Assembly: GCA_030628225.1 (NCBI GenBank)
Contig: DAOVRJ010000137.1
Coordinates: forward strand, 1 to 6,723
Origin: Candidatus Zixiibacteriota bacterium
Lineage (GTDB): Bacteria > SM23-81
DNA: 6,723 nt
Direction: 5' to 3'
The number at the start of each line of letters is the position of its first letter. The first letter of the stretch is position 1. The position numbers and the translations under genes are program-made. A model generated the notes under the pieces. It made no database searches. It was given only the letters and a program-made list of their open reading frames with translations, and was not told the origin of the DNA. Positions 1 to 6,723 of the stretch are shown one piece after another.

Positions 1-2379
1 GTAGTAGATGGTGAAAACCATATTGGGATGTTCGGCGAACTCCTCGCCAAAGACCTGGAACCTGGCAGCAGAGGCCTCATAATCTTCCAGGTTATAGGAC
101 ATGATGCCCGCCTGAAACAGCAGGTCGGCCCGGTAAGAGGATTGGGGATATCTGGTCAGAGCGGTGCTGTAGGCCTGCAGAGCTGCGGAGTAGTCTTTCA
201 TCCCGTTCCAGCAGTTGCCCATGGCGTAGTGAGCCTGGACCTTGAGCTCATCTTCCACCTCCTCCAGGCTCAACACCAGTCTGGCCGATTCCACACCTGC
301 GGTGTATTCCCGCAGCTCGTAGTACAGGTCAGCCATGATCAGGAAAGACTCGGCCTTCTGAGTTGGGTTGGTGGCCGATTCGCGCAGGTGTTTGGCCAGG
401 GCAATGGCACGATCTTTCTGGCCGGTCTTCAAATAGCAGACGCCCAGTTTTTGCCGAGCCTCCTTCTTGAGCTTGCCGTCTGCATCCATGGTCAGCAGGA
501 GCTCCAGGTCGGGGATAGCCTGCTGGTAGTCCTCGAACTGAAAGTAAATGACGCCCCGTCCGAAAAGGGCGTTCTGTCGCAGGTTTGGATCCTCCACGTG
601 ATCGACCACGAAGCCAAAATCTTCCAGGGCTCGCCGGTAGTCCTGCTGGGCTACATAGAGCCTGGCCCGCGCGTAGCGAATCTGGGCGATGGTGGACAGC
701 TCATCGGTCCTCTTCAGGGCTTTGGTCAGCTCCTCCTCGGCCCGCTGGAAGTCTCCCTTTTCGATGAAGATCTCGTTTATCTCGGAGATGGCGCTGGCAA
801 ACAGCCGGGAGGTCGGCGCGATGCGCCGGAGATAGACCGTGGCCTGTTCGTGGTCGCCCATGTCGCGGCAGGTCAGGCCCAGTTCATAGAGGACCACGTC
901 CTCTTCTATGTCGGCGGTCTGGTCATAGTCATCCAGAAGCCTCTCGTAAGATGTCTTTGCCTCAAGGTGCTGTCCCCGCTCGTGATAGAGGCGGCCCAGT
1001 TGCAGCAAGGCCGAGGGGGTCTGGGGGTGATCCGCATAGTTCTCCACCACCTGCCGGTAGTGAGTCTCCGCCTGGTCCCAATGCTCCAGCATCTGGTAGT
1101 TGAGACCCATGCCGTACAGGGTGTTGGCCATTAATGGGCTGTCCGGATATTGCTCCACAACCTTCCGGTATTCCTCGATGGCCCGCTGATACATCCTGGC
1201 CCGGAAATAGCACAGGCCGATGGCGTACTGAGCGTCGTCGGAGGAAAATCCTATGCTGGGTCCCTCCTCCGAGTATCCATCTATGTAAGTCTGATACTCC
1301 TGAGCGGCTTTCTCATATTCCTCTTCTCTAAAATAGAGCTTGGCGATTTTATACTGCATTTTGGCCTGGAATTTTCGCTCGGAGCTGTTATCCAGGGCAT
1401 CTCGGTAGATCTTCACAGCGGCCTCCAGACCATCGGCCTGGAAGGCCGTCTCGGCCATTTTCAGGTAGGCCAACTCTACTAAGTCGGTGAGGGGTAGGAA
1501 GTTTTGAGTTACATCCCGGTATGCCTCTAGGGCTTTCTCCGACTGGCCCAGTTTGTTGTAACACTCGCCGATCTGAAGCTGAGCTTTGGCTGACAGCTCG
1601 ACGAGATTTTGTTCCTCCGTTCCCTTGAGGACGCTTTTCTCTGTCTGGGAGCGTTTGCGCAGACGACTCAGCAGGGCCTGGCTCCACTCACGTTCTGAGA
1701 AAGCCTCGGGAGTGTAGCGATCGATGAGCATCTGGTAGTTCTCGATGGCCGGGGAGTAGTTTTCCCCATCATAATGAGACTGGGCTATTTGATATTGTGC
1801 CCGGGGAGCGTATTCACCCTCGGGGAACCTGTTCAACTGTTCGGAAAAGGCCTCAATGGCCTCCTGATACTGCTGCAGCTGGAAGTGAGCCCAGCCCTCG
1901 TTGTAAAGAGCTCGCTCGACATACCGGCTTTGGGGGAAGTCCTCCACCAGCTCGCCGGCTTCATCCACCGCCTTTTGATATTCCATCTGCTCGTAACGGG
2001 TGGAGATGATCTGAAATTTGGACAGGCTGCGAAGTTCCTCCAGCGGAGCATTCCGGGCCACATTTTCAAAATAGGAAACCGCCTCCTCAAATTCACCCAG
2101 CTTCTTATGGGCATTGCCCAACTGATAGATGGCAGCCAGTTTGATGGGTACCTTCACTTCCTCCTGAAAGGTCACTGTGACCATCACTCTGTCCTCGTCC
2201 AGGAGCCTGCTTTTCGTTTTCAGGATACGCTGGTATTTCTCGATAGATCCGCGATAATCCTCTATAACGAAAAGACCTTGACCTTCTTTAAAGTAGGAGG
2301 TCAACTCCTGGGGGGAGGGCACCACGGTGCTCAGCCCGATAGTGGATATGACGATAAAGATGAGCAGTTTTTCGATCAT
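1..2379 (-). CDS. Exported tetratricopeptide (TPR) repeat protein, C terminus missing
   Basis: The frame is open for 793 codons from the ATG at 2379 and runs off the left edge. The N terminus (MIEKLLIFIVISTIGLSTVVPSPQ) is a short signal peptide or anchor; it has no lipobox Cys. From about residue 24 nearly the whole protein is TPR, roughly 18-20 units of about 34-38 residues. Clear ones start near residues 80, 154, 191, 262, 302, 337, 381, 416, 454, 601, 674, 712 and 749. Examples are AIYQLGNAHKKLGEFEEAVSYF and ALYNEGWAHFQLQQYQEAI. Many end in YP/FP, as in BamD and CpoB/YbgF TPRs. A more charged helical linker (about 228-262) divides the array. TPR arrays act as protein-binding scaffolds; here a periplasmic partner of the barrel or PorV-like protein is likely, but no partner is shown. 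The start lies 25 bases after the preceding stop with only a weak AGGA (10 bases upstream), so coupling to the upstream gene may help translation. No other in-frame start codon was found just upstream. Confidence 0.85.
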   Translation of the reverse strand, partial: MIEKLLIFIVISTIGLSTVVPSPQELTSYFKEGQGLFVIEDYRGSIEKYQRILKTKSRLLDEDRVMVTVTFQEEVKVPIKLAAIYQLGNAHKKLGEFEEAVSYFENVARNAPLEELRSLSKFQIISTRYEQMEYQKAVDEAGELVEDFPQSRYVERALYNEGWAHFQLQQYQEAIEAFSEQLNRFPEGEYAPRAQYQIAQSHYDGENYSPAIENYQMLIDRYTPEAFSEREWSQALLSRLRKRSQTEKSVLKGTEEQNLVELSAKAQLQIGECYNKLGQSEKALEAYRDVTQNFLPLTDLVELAYLKMAETAFQADGLEAAVKIYRDALDNSSERKFQAKMQYKIAKLYFREEEYEKAAQEYQTYIDGYSEEGPSIGFSSDDAQYAIGLCYFRARMYQRAIEEYRKVVEQYPDSPLMANTLYGMGLNYQMLEHWDQAETHYRQVVENYADHPQTPSALLQLGRLYHERGQHLEAKTSYERLLDDYDQTADIEEDVVLYELGLTCRDMGDHEQATVYLRRIAPTSRLFASAISEINEIFIEKGDFQRAEEELTKALKRTDELSTIAQIRYARARLYVAQQDYRRALEDFGFVVDHVEDPNLRQNALFGRGVIYFQFEDYQQAIPDLELLLTMDADGKLKKEARQKLGVCYLKTGQKDRAIALAKHLRESATNPTQKAESFLIMADLYYELREYTAGVESARLVLSLEEVEDELKVQAHYAMGNCWNGMKDYSAALQAYSTALTRYPQSSYRADLLFQAGIMSYNLEDYEASAARFQVFGEEFAEHPNMVFTIYY

Positions 2380-2404
2380 AGGTGAGAGGTCCTGGGAGGG
2401 GAGA

Positions 2405-5008
2405 TCACCAGCCGGCCAAAATTCTGAAGAACATGCTGGAGTAATCCTCGCTTTCCTCCTCGTTTTCCAGGTAGCTGATGCGCTGGATCTCGAAGCCGGC
2501 GTTGAAATAGATCTTGTATCCAAAATAATCCGAGGATTGGATGACCATCACTTTGAAAATGCGGGCGTTCTCGCTCTTTGAGGGGTCGAGCTTATTTCTG
2601 AACCGGTGCACGATCACCGTATCATCCAGAAAAAAGGGATCGCCCTGGATGCCAGCTCGCAGGACGGTTCGTGGGGTCAGCGTGTAGTCCATTCTCAGGA
2701 TGGGCATGGTCCAGTATTGGTGAATCCAGGTTTCCGATTTGTCATTTGTCTGTTCGATCTGACCCCATTCCCAGCGATACTTGAATTGGGGAGTAACGCT
2801 GAAGTTGGAAAAGGGTCTGAACGTGTAGTCGATCTTGTGGACGCCACCCCAGTAGCTGATTGTGGCCTTGTCTTGAAATCCCGTTTTTCGCTGGCGGTTG
2901 AGCTCATTCTTCAATTTGTTCTCCACGTTCAGATTGTGAGTGCCCAAGTACTGTGTGCCCAGATAAGTGGTGTGCACGTGGCTGTTCTGTTCGGCGAGAG
3001 GGTCGGGAGTGAACTCCTTTACGCTGCCCTTGACGTAGGTCTCGCCCACAACCTGATAGGTAGGATCAGGGATGTTGTCTTTCACCTGTTTGGTTACATG
3101 GTAGAGCTGGGCCTTTCCGTATCGAGGGAAATTCAGTTGATACTCAAACTTACCGTAGTTTATAGAATTATGGCCTGCGCCGGCGATCTGCTCCTGTCGA
3201 ATCCTGCCCAGGGTGAAAACCGAGTTTCTGATAGGCACCATGCTGAGGAAAATGTGGTTTCCCTTCAGATCCTGGTCGTAGATTTGGTCTGGTTTCTGAT
3301 CATCTTCTCGATTGTCGATGATTAAATTGTTGTTCCAGTCGTCCCCAAAATCGAAGCGAGGGGGATCTCGAAAGTACATCATAAAATATTCGTTGTAGTC
3401 GGCTATGCCATTTGTGTTTTGATCGTCATCGGGGATGCCGTCGTTATTCTCGTCCAATCCGGGAAAAATTCCGGCATCAGGCTTGGGATTGTCCGGATTC
3501 CAAAGCTCTTTGTCGTTTGTATGATAGTTCAATGATTGGGGTTGCCCTGCTGTTGCCCCGCTCCATTGGAACCATCCGTCTGCATAGCGATCGTTATCAT
3601 CGTTGTCATCCACAAGCCAGTCGTGAACCCCCCGGGCGGCGGTTGTATCCGCAGGACCATATGGATAATAACTAGCCTCCAGAGAATAGAGATCCAGAGA
3701 AGGAGCGTAGTCGGCATCTATGTGAAAGACCTCTCCGCCCACGGTAATAAGTCCCATTCTGCGCTTCAGATGCAGATACCAGGCGCTGTGTTTCTCATCG
3801 TACCGATTTCCGGGAAGAAGAGGATACTTGGAGTTGCGCGTATTTATGAGGTATTCGCCGGCGATCTCCAAACCCAGAAGGTTAGCCTGGAAGTCGATGC
3901 CATAAATAGAAATGCCGGTGTCCAGGCTATAATTGATGTGGACTATCTGTTTGTTGGATTGGTCATGAACATCACCGCGGGCTTTTTTGAATACCTTGTA
4001 AAAGGTGCTCCATGTGCTATCCGGTTGTAGAGGGTCCCGGGCGTAAGCATGATTGCAGGAGATCCGGAAATCGTTGGCCACCACCGCCGCGAAATCAACC
4101 GAGATGGTTTTCAACTCTGCGGGGATGGGATATGAGAAGTCAAAACTTTGCTTGCCGTTCACCTGCAGAGGATAAGTCACTGGTCGCTCGGGTATGGCTT
4201 CAATCTCCATGGTCTTTCGCGTACCATCCGACTCGTAAGTGAGAGTTGCTGAGGGCGGCTCGAAGATCATCGCCCCGTAGTCGCTTTTCGGCGAGTCATC
4301 GGCAAAACGCAAGTTAATAGTTGTAGGCTGGGATTCGGTCACATCTCCCTTGAAGAAGTTTCGCTGTTTTGACTGCAGGACGCCATTGACCTGGGACAGG
4401 TTAAGGTAGGTGGCCCCTAAATGCAGGACGTCGCCCAGTTCCGTTTTCCAGTGTCCGCCCATCAGATAACGGGGCCAATTCTGAGAGACCCCGATCAGGT
4501 CCACGCGGATATCTTCCTCGATAGGCATGATAATGGGGGCGGAGAGACGGGAACTCAGGATAGAGAACTGGTTCTTCCTGGTGGCCCCATCCCAGCGAAT
4601 GCCGTTGAATCGAGCCATATCCAGGCTCAGAGAGGTGAATTTGGTCCTGATGGCATCGCCGATGATCAAGCTGGTGGCGAAGTTCTTGTAAGTATCCTGA
4701 GAGATGACCAGGTTGTTGAAGTAGTTTCTATAGTACTTGTATTTAATCACCGATCCAGAGCCTGGTCGTGGCTGGTCGAGGAGAAAGACATTTACGCCCT
4801 CGACGAGGTAATTGCCGAAATCGTCATAGTATTTAACCGTTTGAAGTTCCTGAGAGTAACTCTTGTACAGCTCGCTGGCGTAATTCTCATAGATCTCATC
4901 GCTTCCCCCGGGCGGTTGGATGAACTGCCCCCGCGAGGTAGTGGGAAGGTTCAACAAGAGTAGGGCCAGAGGGATGAGCAATCTGTGGCCAAGTTTGATT
5001 CTGTTCAC
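2405..5008 (-). CDS. Large predicted outer-membrane beta-barrel protein with acidic calcium-type loops
   Basis: The 867-residue product begins at GTG (5008), supported by AAGGAG 9 bases upstream. Residues 1-27 are a signal peptide (NRIKLGHR, then LLIPLALLLLNL, cleavage near SRG/QF). Residues 36-240 are Tyr- and Phe-rich and strand-like, and include MARFNGIRWDGATRKNQFS (131-149). Residues about 245-315 look like an inserted beta-sandwich. Residues 360-460 and 585-867 alternate polar and hydrophobic residues as barrel strands do, and the chain ends in FRILAGW with a terminal Trp, the usual outer-membrane signature. Between them, residues 466-580 are acidic with EF-hand/TSP3-like loops. From memory, similar proteins with a 'DENND..PD / DWNNN..ID' block occur, as hypothetical proteins, in FCB candidate phyla. 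No TonB box or recognised plug domain was seen, so a TonB receptor is not supported. Function is unknown; transport, surface display or export are possible. It sits 49 bases after the PorV-like gene and 25 before the TPR gene. Confidence 0.75.
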   Translation of the reverse strand: MNRIKLGHRLLIPLALLLLNLPTTSRGQFIQPPGGSDEIYENYASELYKSYSQELQTVKYYDDFGNYLVEGVNVFLLDQPRPGSGSVIKYKYYRNYFNNLVISQDTYKNFATSLIIGDAIRTKFTSLSLDMARFNGIRWDGATRKNQFSILSSRLSAPIIMPIEEDIRVDLIGVSQNWPRYLMGGHWKTELGDVLHLGATYLNLSQVNGVLQSKQRNFFKGDVTESQPTTINLRFADDSPKSDYGAMIFEPPSATLTYESDGTRKTMEIEAIPERPVTYPLQVNGKQSFDFSYPIPAELKTISVDFAAVVANDFRISCNHAYARDPLQPDSTWSTFYKVFKKARGDVHDQSNKQIVHINYSLDTGISIYGIDFQANLLGLEIAGEYLINTRNSKYPLLPGNRYDEKHSAWYLHLKRRMGLITVGGEVFHIDADYAPSLDLYSLEASYYPYGPADTTAARGVHDWLVDDNDDNDRYADGWFQWSGATAGQPQSLNYHTNDKELWNPDNPKPDAGIFPGLDENNDGIPDDDQNTNGIADYNEYFMMYFRDPPRFDFGDDWNNNLIIDNREDDQKPDQIYDQDLKGNHIFLSMVPIRNSVFTLGRIRQEQIAGAGHNSINYGKFEYQLNFPRYGKAQLYHVTKQVKDNIPDPTYQVVGETYVKGSVKEFTPDPLAEQNSHVHTTYLGTQYLGTHNLNVENKLKNELNRQRKTGFQDKATISYWGGVHKIDYTFRPFSNFSVTPQFKYRWEWGQIEQTNDKSETWIHQYWTMPILRMDYTLTPRTVLRAGIQGDPFFLDDTVIVHRFRNKLDPSKSENARIFKVMVIQSSDYFGYKIYFNAGFEIQRISYLENEEESEDYSSMFFRILAGW
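3305..3610 (-). other. Acidic, putative Ca2+-binding segment of the 867-residue protein
   Basis: Residues 467-568 contain four Asp/Asn-rich blocks. They are DDNDDNDRYAD (467-477), DENNDGIPD (D519, N521, D523, G524, D527), DQNTNGIADYNE (D529, N531, N533, G534, D537, E540) and DWNNNLIIDNRE (D557, N559, N561, D565, E568). The last two match EF-hand loop spacing at positions 1, 3, 5, 9 and 12. DENNDGIPD is a TSP3/dockerin-type motif. Metal binding is inferred from spacing only. The segment probably lies outside the barrel wall. Confidence 0.6.
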
Positions 5009-5012
5009 CGCG

Positions 5013-5030
5013 GGCAGCTCCTTAGTTGCC
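5013..5030 (-). promoter_or_regulatory. Shine-Dalgarno AAGGAG within a small inverted repeat
   Basis: The strand reads GGCAACTAAGGAGCTGCC. AAGGAG (5023-5018) lies 9 bases before the GTG at 5008 and supports that non-ATG start. The flanks can pair as a short stem (GGCA with TGCC, one A-C mismatch, then CT with AG) around an AAGG loop. The ribosome binding site is certain enough; any regulatory effect of the hairpin is speculative, because the stem is short and imperfect. Confidence 0.6.
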
Positions 5031-5057
5031 GGGATTTATCATTCAGTCAACTTTTAT

Positions 5058-6020
5058 CTAAAAAGCATAGCCAAGAGAGACCTTGTGGCACCCCCCGGCG
5101 TCTTTGAGAGCCAGGGGAAACACATAGGTGTAGTCGATAAGAGCTTTTCTCAGGACGAAGCCGCATCCAAAGTCCAGCTCTCCACCGTTCCTATCGGAGA
5201 GTAATGTGAAAGCTCCACCCCGGATCAGCAAGCAGGAGGGGCCCAAACGGGATTCCTGAGCCCACAGCTGGATTTCCTGCCCGAAGTGCAGCTTGCTCTT
5301 GTCATCCCTGCGGCTGAAGGAAAACAGGGTTTTGTACCCGTCTTTCAGATAGGCGATGCCTCCTTCGAAGCCCATAGGGAGTCTGGCATCGTCTGATCCA
5401 TTTTGGGCCGTGCTGGGCTGGTTCAGGTTGAAGATAGCCAGCCCCATCTGGAGCCCATCGGCTCTTATGGAACGCAACAGCTTTTCCCATCTCAGGGTGT
5501 AGAGAAGCCCCACATCCACGGCAAACCCGTTCCAGGAAAAGCCTCCCTCACTCTGTCCCGTTTCCGGATCGGAATATCCTTTGGCGTTCCAGCGGAGCAC
5601 CTTGAAATTGCCTCCCAGGCCGAGTCCACCCCCCACCTTTCGGGCGAAAGTGAAGTAAAACACATCCTCTCCATAGAGATCAGCCCAAAGGTTGGTGACA
5701 CCGAAGCCGAGAGTGCCAATACTCTTCAGTGGTTTGACCAGGCCCACATAGCCCAGGTGCAGCTTGTCATCCTCGATTCCCGGGAAGAGACGGGCATACG
5801 TGGAGGTCAGCTCCATCTTTTCCAGATTCGCCAGGCCGGCCGGGTTGTATAATATGGCGTTGGCGTCATCGGCCAGTCCGACGAAAGCCCTGCCCAGACC
5901 CACTGGCCGGGCTCCCAGGCCCACGTCGACAAAGGCGGCCAGGGCAGCGTTGGACAAGAAAAGGCTCAAGTTTATGATCAGCATTAAAAAGGCTGTCTCG
6001 GCGCCTTTCCTCCAGCTCAT
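5058..6020 (-). CDS. PorV/PorQ-family (UPF0164-like) outer-membrane beta-barrel protein
   Basis: The 320-residue product starts with a signal peptide: basic MSWRKG, a hydrophobic stretch around residues 9-24, and an Ala-rich cleavage region (ALAA, about residue 28). The mature N terminus carries the hallmark of the PorV/PorQ/UPF0164 family, which is distantly related to FadL: GLGARPVGLGRAFVGLADDA then NAILYNPAGLANL (residues 34-66). Alternating, Gly- and aromatic-rich strands follow, and the protein ends in GYAF, a C-terminal aromatic residue as expected for a BAM-assembled barrel. Length fits the family. Family members include PorV, which carries T9SS cargo to the sortase PorU in Bacteroidetes; many others are uncharacterised. 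A cargo-shuttle role is suggested only by the neighbouring gene with a FlgD-Ig C-terminal domain. Three cysteines (263, 286, 311) in the last quarter are unusual for a barrel. The ATG at 6020 has a strong Shine-Dalgarno sequence. Confidence 0.85.
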   Translation of the reverse strand: MSWRKGAETAFLMLIINLSLFLSNAALAAFVDVGLGARPVGLGRAFVGLADDANAILYNPAGLANLEKMELTSTYARLFPGIEDDKLHLGYVGLVKPLKSIGTLGFGVTNLWADLYGEDVFYFTFARKVGGGLGLGGNFKVLRWNAKGYSDPETGQSEGGFSWNGFAVDVGLLYTLRWEKLLRSIRADGLQMGLAIFNLNQPSTAQNGSDDARLPMGFEGGIAYLKDGYKTLFSFSRRDDKSKLHFGQEIQLWAQESRLGPSCLLIRGGAFTLLSDRNGGELDFGCGFVLRKALIDYTYVFPLALKDAGGCHKVSLGYAF

Positions 6021-6027
6021 AGGTCAG

Positions 6028-6033
6028 CTCCTC
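6028..6033 (-). promoter_or_regulatory. Ribosome binding site GAGGAG overlapping the upstream stop codon
   Basis: On the minus strand GAGGAG lies 7 bases before the ATG at 6020. Its first two bases are the last two of the upstream TGA stop (6034-6032). This fixes the start of the PorV-like gene and indicates stop-start coupling with the gene before it. Confidence 0.8.
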
Positions 6034-6723
6034 AATATTTCACGGTGATGGTTTTGGTCACCACATCTTTGCCAGAGTCCGTGGTGATCCTCACCTGGTA
6101 GATATATACCCCGGGAAGCACCAGCTTACCGGAGTCGTCCCGACCATCCCAGGGAATCTCGTAGAAAAATGCAGGGTCCTTCTGATCGCGCAGGGTTCTG
6201 ATTTTATCGCCGTTCAGGTCATAGATCTTGATGCTCACCGGCTGAGGATAGACGATTTTGGCCACGAAGTAGGAGACGATCGTCTCGTCGAACAGGCCAT
6301 CTCCGTTAGGGGAAAAAGGATTGGGTTTAGCCTCTACCGAGATGAGAGACCCGGAGGGGATGCCGGTGGTGCTGACCCTCCAGGTCGAATCACTTTGTTC
6401 CACGAATTGGGGGTTGTCCGGCGTCCCACTGCTGATGATGCGAGAGGGATACTCGTTTTCGCTGAAAAACAGGGTGGTGCGAAAATCGATCTCGATGTTG
6501 GCCGAGGAATCGGCGATCAAAGTTTGCCGGAAGCCCACTTTGATTTTATCTTTGTCGGAGAGGTCTTCATAGTCCGCCTCGCTCAGAGGGCTGTTGTTCC
6601 ACCGCACCTGGCTCACCCTGGCCGGACTGGGCGTTGTGACAATCACCGTGTCGATCCCCAAATCCCCGGAGCCAAAGGCGATCTGGAATAAATAAGTCAC
6701 GGTGCTTTCCTTCATAATGGGAA
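6032..6723 (-). CDS. Secreted/surface protein with C-terminal FlgD-Ig-like domain (5' end missing)
   Basis: The reading frame is open to the right edge, so only the C-terminal part of a probably much larger protein is visible. The first in-frame Met is at 6715, but it sits mid-domain and is unlikely to be the true start. Counting from it, residues 1-95 look like a beta-rich Ig-like domain (TVTYLFQIAF, then IDTVIVTTPS and NIEIDFRTTLFF). Residues 126-227 form a typical FlgD-Ig/CHU_C-like domain: KPNPFSPNGDGLFDE, SIKIYDLNGDKIRTL, WDGRDDSGKLV and GVYIYQVRI, finishing exactly at the C terminus. In the FCB group such domains close many exported proteins, and related ones act as type IX secretion sorting signals. 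Here that role is inferred. The stop TGA lies within the Shine-Dalgarno sequence of the next gene, which begins 11 bases on, so the two are probably translationally coupled. The N-terminal function (enzyme, adhesin or other) cannot be told. Confidence 0.85.
   Translation of the reverse strand, partial: PIMKESTVTYLFQIAFGSGDLGIDTVIVTTPSPARVSQVRWNNSPLSEADYEDLSDKDKIKVGFRQTLIADSSANIEIDFRTTLFFSENEYPSRIISSGTPDNPQFVEQSDSTWRVSTTGIPSGSLISVEAKPNPFSPNGDGLFDETIVSYFVAKIVYPQPVSIKIYDLNGDKIRTLRDQKDPAFFYEIPWDGRDDSGKLVLPGVYIYQVRITTDSGKDVVTKTITVKY

Noticed and set aside
28-1134. A 368-codon open frame on the plus strand opposite the TPR gene
   Set aside because: It is codon-phase aligned with the TPR gene and exists because TTA, CTA and TCA codons are rare there. 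The minus frame has a signal peptide and clear TPR motifs, while the plus product has no recognisable domain.
1774-2385. A 203-codon plus-strand frame opposite the TPR gene start
   Set aside because: Same antisense codon-bias effect. It spans the start of the TPR gene and shows no motif or ribosome binding site of note.
2606-3325. A 239-codon plus-strand frame opposite the large barrel gene
   Set aside because: Phase-aligned shadow of a minus-strand gene that has a signal peptide, a strong ribosome binding site and family-like motifs.
4421-4963. A 180-codon plus-strand frame opposite the N-terminal part of the barrel gene
   Set aside because: Also a phase-aligned shadow. The product shows no domain.
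2405-5008. TonB-dependent receptor annotation for the 867-residue protein
   Set aside because: No TonB box or plug-domain motif is visible after the signal peptide, and the acidic loop block is not typical of that family.
5009-5057. TTGACT as a possible -35 element in the 49-base gap
   Set aside because: At 17 bases spacing the -10 position reads AACTAA, a poor match, and the gene lies within a tight same-strand run.

Overview
The window is a single block of four tightly packed genes, all on the minus strand and read from right to left. It looks like the middle of an operon for cell-envelope proteins. Three genes show a clear N-terminal signal sequence, and the fourth enters the window without its 5' end. 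Protein families point to the FCB/Fibrobacteres-Chlorobi-Bacteroidetes side of the Gram-negative bacteria, perhaps an uncultured candidate phylum of the KSB1, Latescibacterota or Zixibacteria kind. The indicators are a PorV/PorQ (UPF0164)-type outer-membrane protein, a secreted protein ending in a FlgD-Ig-like domain, and a large barrel-like protein with acidic calcium-type loops. The phylum is inferred from family recognition only. GC content is close to half by eye.

Layout in transcription order. (1) 6723-6032: 3' end of a secreted or surface protein, with one upstream beta domain followed by a C-terminal FlgD-Ig/CHU_C-like domain. (2) 6020-5058: a 320-residue PorV/PorQ-like outer-membrane protein. 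(3) 5008-2405: an 867-residue predicted outer-membrane protein with a GTG start, a signal peptide, EF-hand/TSP3-like loops in the middle and a C-terminal Trp. (4) 2379-1: at least 793 residues of an exported TPR protein, cut by the left edge. The gaps are 11, 49 and 25 bases. The stop codon of gene 1 lies inside the Shine-Dalgarno sequence of gene 2. No internal terminator or convincing promoter is visible, so co-transcription is likely.

Working model (inference): the set resembles the components of a surface-export system. It has a protein with a C-terminal domain of the kind found on type IX secretion cargo, a PorV-like outer-membrane shuttle, a large barrel and a periplasmic TPR scaffold. 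PorV-like and FlgD-Ig proteins are both abundant in FCB genomes outside proven T9SS, so this is a hypothesis, not an assignment. No RNA genes, mobile elements, CRISPR arrays or DNA repeats were seen, and no gene-free stretch exceeds 49 bases.
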